A model generated the notes under the pieces. It was not told where the DNA came from. It ran no database searches and was given only the letters and a program-made list of their open reading frames with translations. From Natronomonas pharaonis DSM 2160 (lineage in GTDB: Archaea; Halobacteriota; Halobacteria; Halobacteriales; Haloarculaceae): DNA of 64,000 nt. The translations under genes were made by a program, and so were the position numbers. Positions 62,204-64,000 of the stretch are shown here, piece by piece. Where the stretch lies: positions 1,612,001 through 1,676,000 of the forward strand of contig NC_007426.1 in assembly GCF_000026045.1 (NCBI RefSeq), given 5' to 3'. Each line of letters begins with the position of its first letter. The stretch's first letter is position 1.

Positions 62204-62923
62204 ATGCGTCAACCTGATTCCTCCCTGCCGCGCACCGGACAGGACCACACGCTCTCGCCGTACGAGCCGGAGCTCGGCGAGGTCCCATCGAACGACCTCT
62301 CGATGGCCGACCTCGACAACGTCAACAAGACTGGAACGACGACCATCGGTATCTCGACCGCCGAAGGCGTCGTCATCGCGACGGACATGCGCGCCTCGCT
62401 GGGCGGCCGCTTCGTCTCGAACAAGAACGTCCAGAAGGTCGAACAGATTCACCCCAGCGCGGCGCTGACGCTTGTTGGGAGCGTCGGCGGCGCACAGTCG
62501 TTCATCCGCTCGCTGCGCGCCGAGGTAGACCTCTATGAGGCTCGACGCGGCGAGGACATCTCCATTAACGCCCTGGCGACGCTGGCCGGCAACTTCGCCC
62601 GCGGCGGCCCCTTCTTCGCTATCAACCCCATCCTCGGCGGCGTCGACGACGAAGGCCACCACGTCTACTCCATCGACCCCGCCGGCGGCGTCATGAAAGA
62701 CGACTACACCGTCACCGGCTCCGGGCTGACTGTCGCCTACGGGACCCTCGAACGGGAGTACGAAGACGACATGACAAACGAGGAGGCAAAGCGCGTCGCC
62801 GCCTCGGGCATCAAGGCCGCCGTCGAGCGGGACACCGGCTCCGGTAACGGCGTCTTCCTCGCGACCGTCACCGACGAGGACGTCGAAATCAAGGGCCACA
62901 AGGACTTCGACGAAGTCCTATAG
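62204..62923 (+). CDS. psmB: Proteasome beta subunit (PsmB)
   Basis: This is the catalytic subunit of the 20S proteasome, 239 aa. A 44-residue propeptide ends at NKTG, and autocatalysis would expose Thr45 of TTTIGISTAEGVVIATD as the nucleophile. Other active-site residues include Asp in ATDMRAS and Lys in SNKNVQK, with SGSG-equivalent GSGLTVAYG further on. Propeptide length is close to the 49 residues known for the Haloferax beta subunit. No alpha subunit or PAN gene is in the window. The start at 62204 is fixed by the TATA box. Confidence 0.95.
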   Translation: MRQPDSSLPRTGQDHTLSPYEPELGEVPSNDLSMADLDNVNKTGTTTIGISTAEGVVIATDMRASLGGRFVSNKNVQKVEQIHPSAALTLVGSVGGAQSFIRSLRAEVDLYEARRGEDISINALATLAGNFARGGPFFAINPILGGVDDEGHHVYSIDPAGGVMKDDYTVTGSGLTVAYGTLEREYEDDMTNEEAKRVAASGIKAAVERDTGSGNGVFLATVTDEDVEIKGHKDFDEVL

Positions 62924-62949
62924 ACCGGCTCCGCCCCGACGAATCACGC

Positions 62950-62957
62950 CTTTTAAT
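62950..62957 (+). promoter_or_regulatory. TATA box of the DNA ligase gene
   Basis: TTTTAATC lies 25-32 bases before the ligase ATG at 62982, which predicts a leaderless transcript. Confidence 0.5.
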
Positions 62958-62981
62958 CGGCGCTTTCTCCTACCGAGTAGT

Positions 62982-64000
62982 GATGGAATTCGCCGAGTTC
63001 GCCGCCCGTGCCGCGGAGATAGAGTCCGAACCGGCCGACCTGGAGACGGTCGACCTCGTCGCGACGCTGTGTGCCGACGCCGGCGACGACCTCGGGACGG
63101 TCGCCCGGTTCGTCCAGGGGCGGGTGTTTCCGGCCCACGACAGCACGAAACTCGATATCGGCCCCTCGCTGTGTTACGAGGCACTCGCCAAGGCCGCCGG
63201 CCCGAACGTCGACAGCGACGACATCGAGCGCCGGCTGGCGGAGGTCGGCGAAATCGGGGCCGTCGCCGAATCGCTCGACCTCGGCGGACAGCAGGGACTG
63301 GCCGCGTTCGGGGGTGGCACCGACCGCGAAGCACTGACCGTAAGCGGCGTCGAGGAGACGCTACAGGCACTTGCAGCCGCTGCAGGCGACGGCAGCACTG
63401 ATGCAAAGCGCGACCGGCTGTTTGACCTTTTCAATCGAGCCGAGCCGACCGAGGCGCGGTTCCTTGCCCGGCTGGTGCTCGGCGAGATGCGCGTCGGCGT
63501 TGGCGAGGGAACCGTCAGGGATGCCATCGCGGCCGCATTCGAGGTCCCGGAGCCGGATGTCGAGCGGGCGTTGCAGGTCGCAAACGACTGCGGGCTGGTC
63601 GCCGAGACGGCCCGCGACGACGGTGCCGCCGGGCTCGACGACATCGGGCTGGTCGTCGGCCGGCCGGTCAAGGCGATGTTGGCACAGGCCGGCACCGCCG
63701 TCGAAGCGCTCGATGAATGGGGAACGGCGGCTGTCGAGACGAAGTACGACGGCGCGCGGGTGCAGGTCCACTACGACGGTGACTCGGCGCGACTCTTCTC
63801 CCGAAACCTCGAAGAAGTAACCGAGCCGCTGCCGGAAGTCGTCGAGTTCGTCGAACAGTCGCTGTCGGTGCCGGCCATCCTTGACGGCGAAGTCGTCGCC
63901 GTCGACGACGACGGGACCCCCCGGCCGTTTCAAGAGATACTCCGCCGGTTCCGCCGAAAGCACGACGTTGCTGCCGCCCGGGAAGATGTTTCCGTCGAGC
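62982..64000 (+). CDS. ATP-dependent DNA ligase, 5' part (runs off the window)
   Basis: This gene starts at the ATG at 62982 and is still open at the window end; 339 codons are visible. Residues 1-200 form the DNA-binding domain typical of archaeal/eukaryal ligase I (RLFDLFNRAEPTEARFLARLVLGE-type sequence, near residue 145, quoted in part). The nucleotidyltransferase motif I is VETKYDGARVQVH with adenylated Lys near residue 254. LFSRNLEEVTEPLPE (motif III region) and ILDGEVVAVD (motif IIIa) follow. It would seal nicks in replication and repair. Haloarchaea often also have an NAD ligase; none is seen here. Confidence 0.95.

Overview
The window is a stretch of chromosome from a halophilic archaeon of class Halobacteria. 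The proteins are strongly acidic and the DNA is GC-rich. Archaeal genes are present: proteasome beta with a propeptide, an ATP-dependent DNA ligase, archaeal CoaD, the N-glycosyltransferase AglJ, TyrA, an intron-containing tRNA-Trp and haloarchaeal DUF families. Several promoters lie 25-32 bases before the start codon, as in leaderless haloarchaeal mRNAs. The species cannot be named from the sequence alone; a Natronomonas/Haloarcula-like relative is only a guess.

Layout. 0.1-3.2 kb: tyrA, an Rsm22-like methyltransferase without iron-sulfur cysteines, a JAMM-like protein that has lost metal ligands, and a small conserved protein. 3.3-6.5 kb (minus strand): gshA, a winged-helix regulator, coaD and aglJ. 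6.7-8.1 kb: a soluble chemotaxis-type transducer. 8.36-8.54 kb: tRNA-Trp whose intron is a box C/D guide RNA. 8.6-12.3 kb: a 1219-residue modular surface protein. 12.4-19.8 kb: DUF5795 and DUF5794 proteins, guaB, an acyl-CoA ligase, a Tat lipoprotein and a surface glycoprotein-like protein. 19.8-21.2 kb: a stand-alone TnpB (IS1341-type) element with intact catalytic residues and a hairpin-rich 3' end. 21.2-25.5 kb: a CBS protein, membrane proteins, an AhpD-like protein, an M14-like deacylase and UPF0179.

25.7-31.6 kb is one co-directional block: rdfA, an archaea-specific SMC-related gene, an unknown gene, and two UbiD-family genes of which the second has lost the acidic catalytic motif. 31.9-43.1 kb is an acyl-CoA catabolic and uptake block: two thiolase/DUF35 pairs flank an acyl-CoA ligase, a complete Liv-type ABC transporter, a crotonase and a universal stress protein. 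A perfect palindrome lies in the divergent promoter region there, and a set of AT-rich palindromes lies between two convergent genes. 44.1-51.8 kb is a PrkA-PrkA-YeaH-SpoVR stress operon.

51.8-64.0 kb carries a DUF418 membrane protein, YjbQ, a DASH cryptochrome, a receiver-histidine kinase hybrid, an acyl-CoA dehydrogenase, a DJ-1 family protein, an acyl-CoA carboxylase beta subunit, an HTH-CBS regulator, UPF0212, a small membrane protein, psmB and the 5' part of the DNA ligase gene. I saw no CRISPR array, prophage, rRNA or replication origin.

The most noteworthy items are the tRNA-Trp intron with both guides resolvable to C34 and U39 and a matching C-C change in both kink-turns, the tandem UbiD pair, the rdfA/SMC-like unit, the TnpB element, and the surface protein whose middle module uses markedly different codons.
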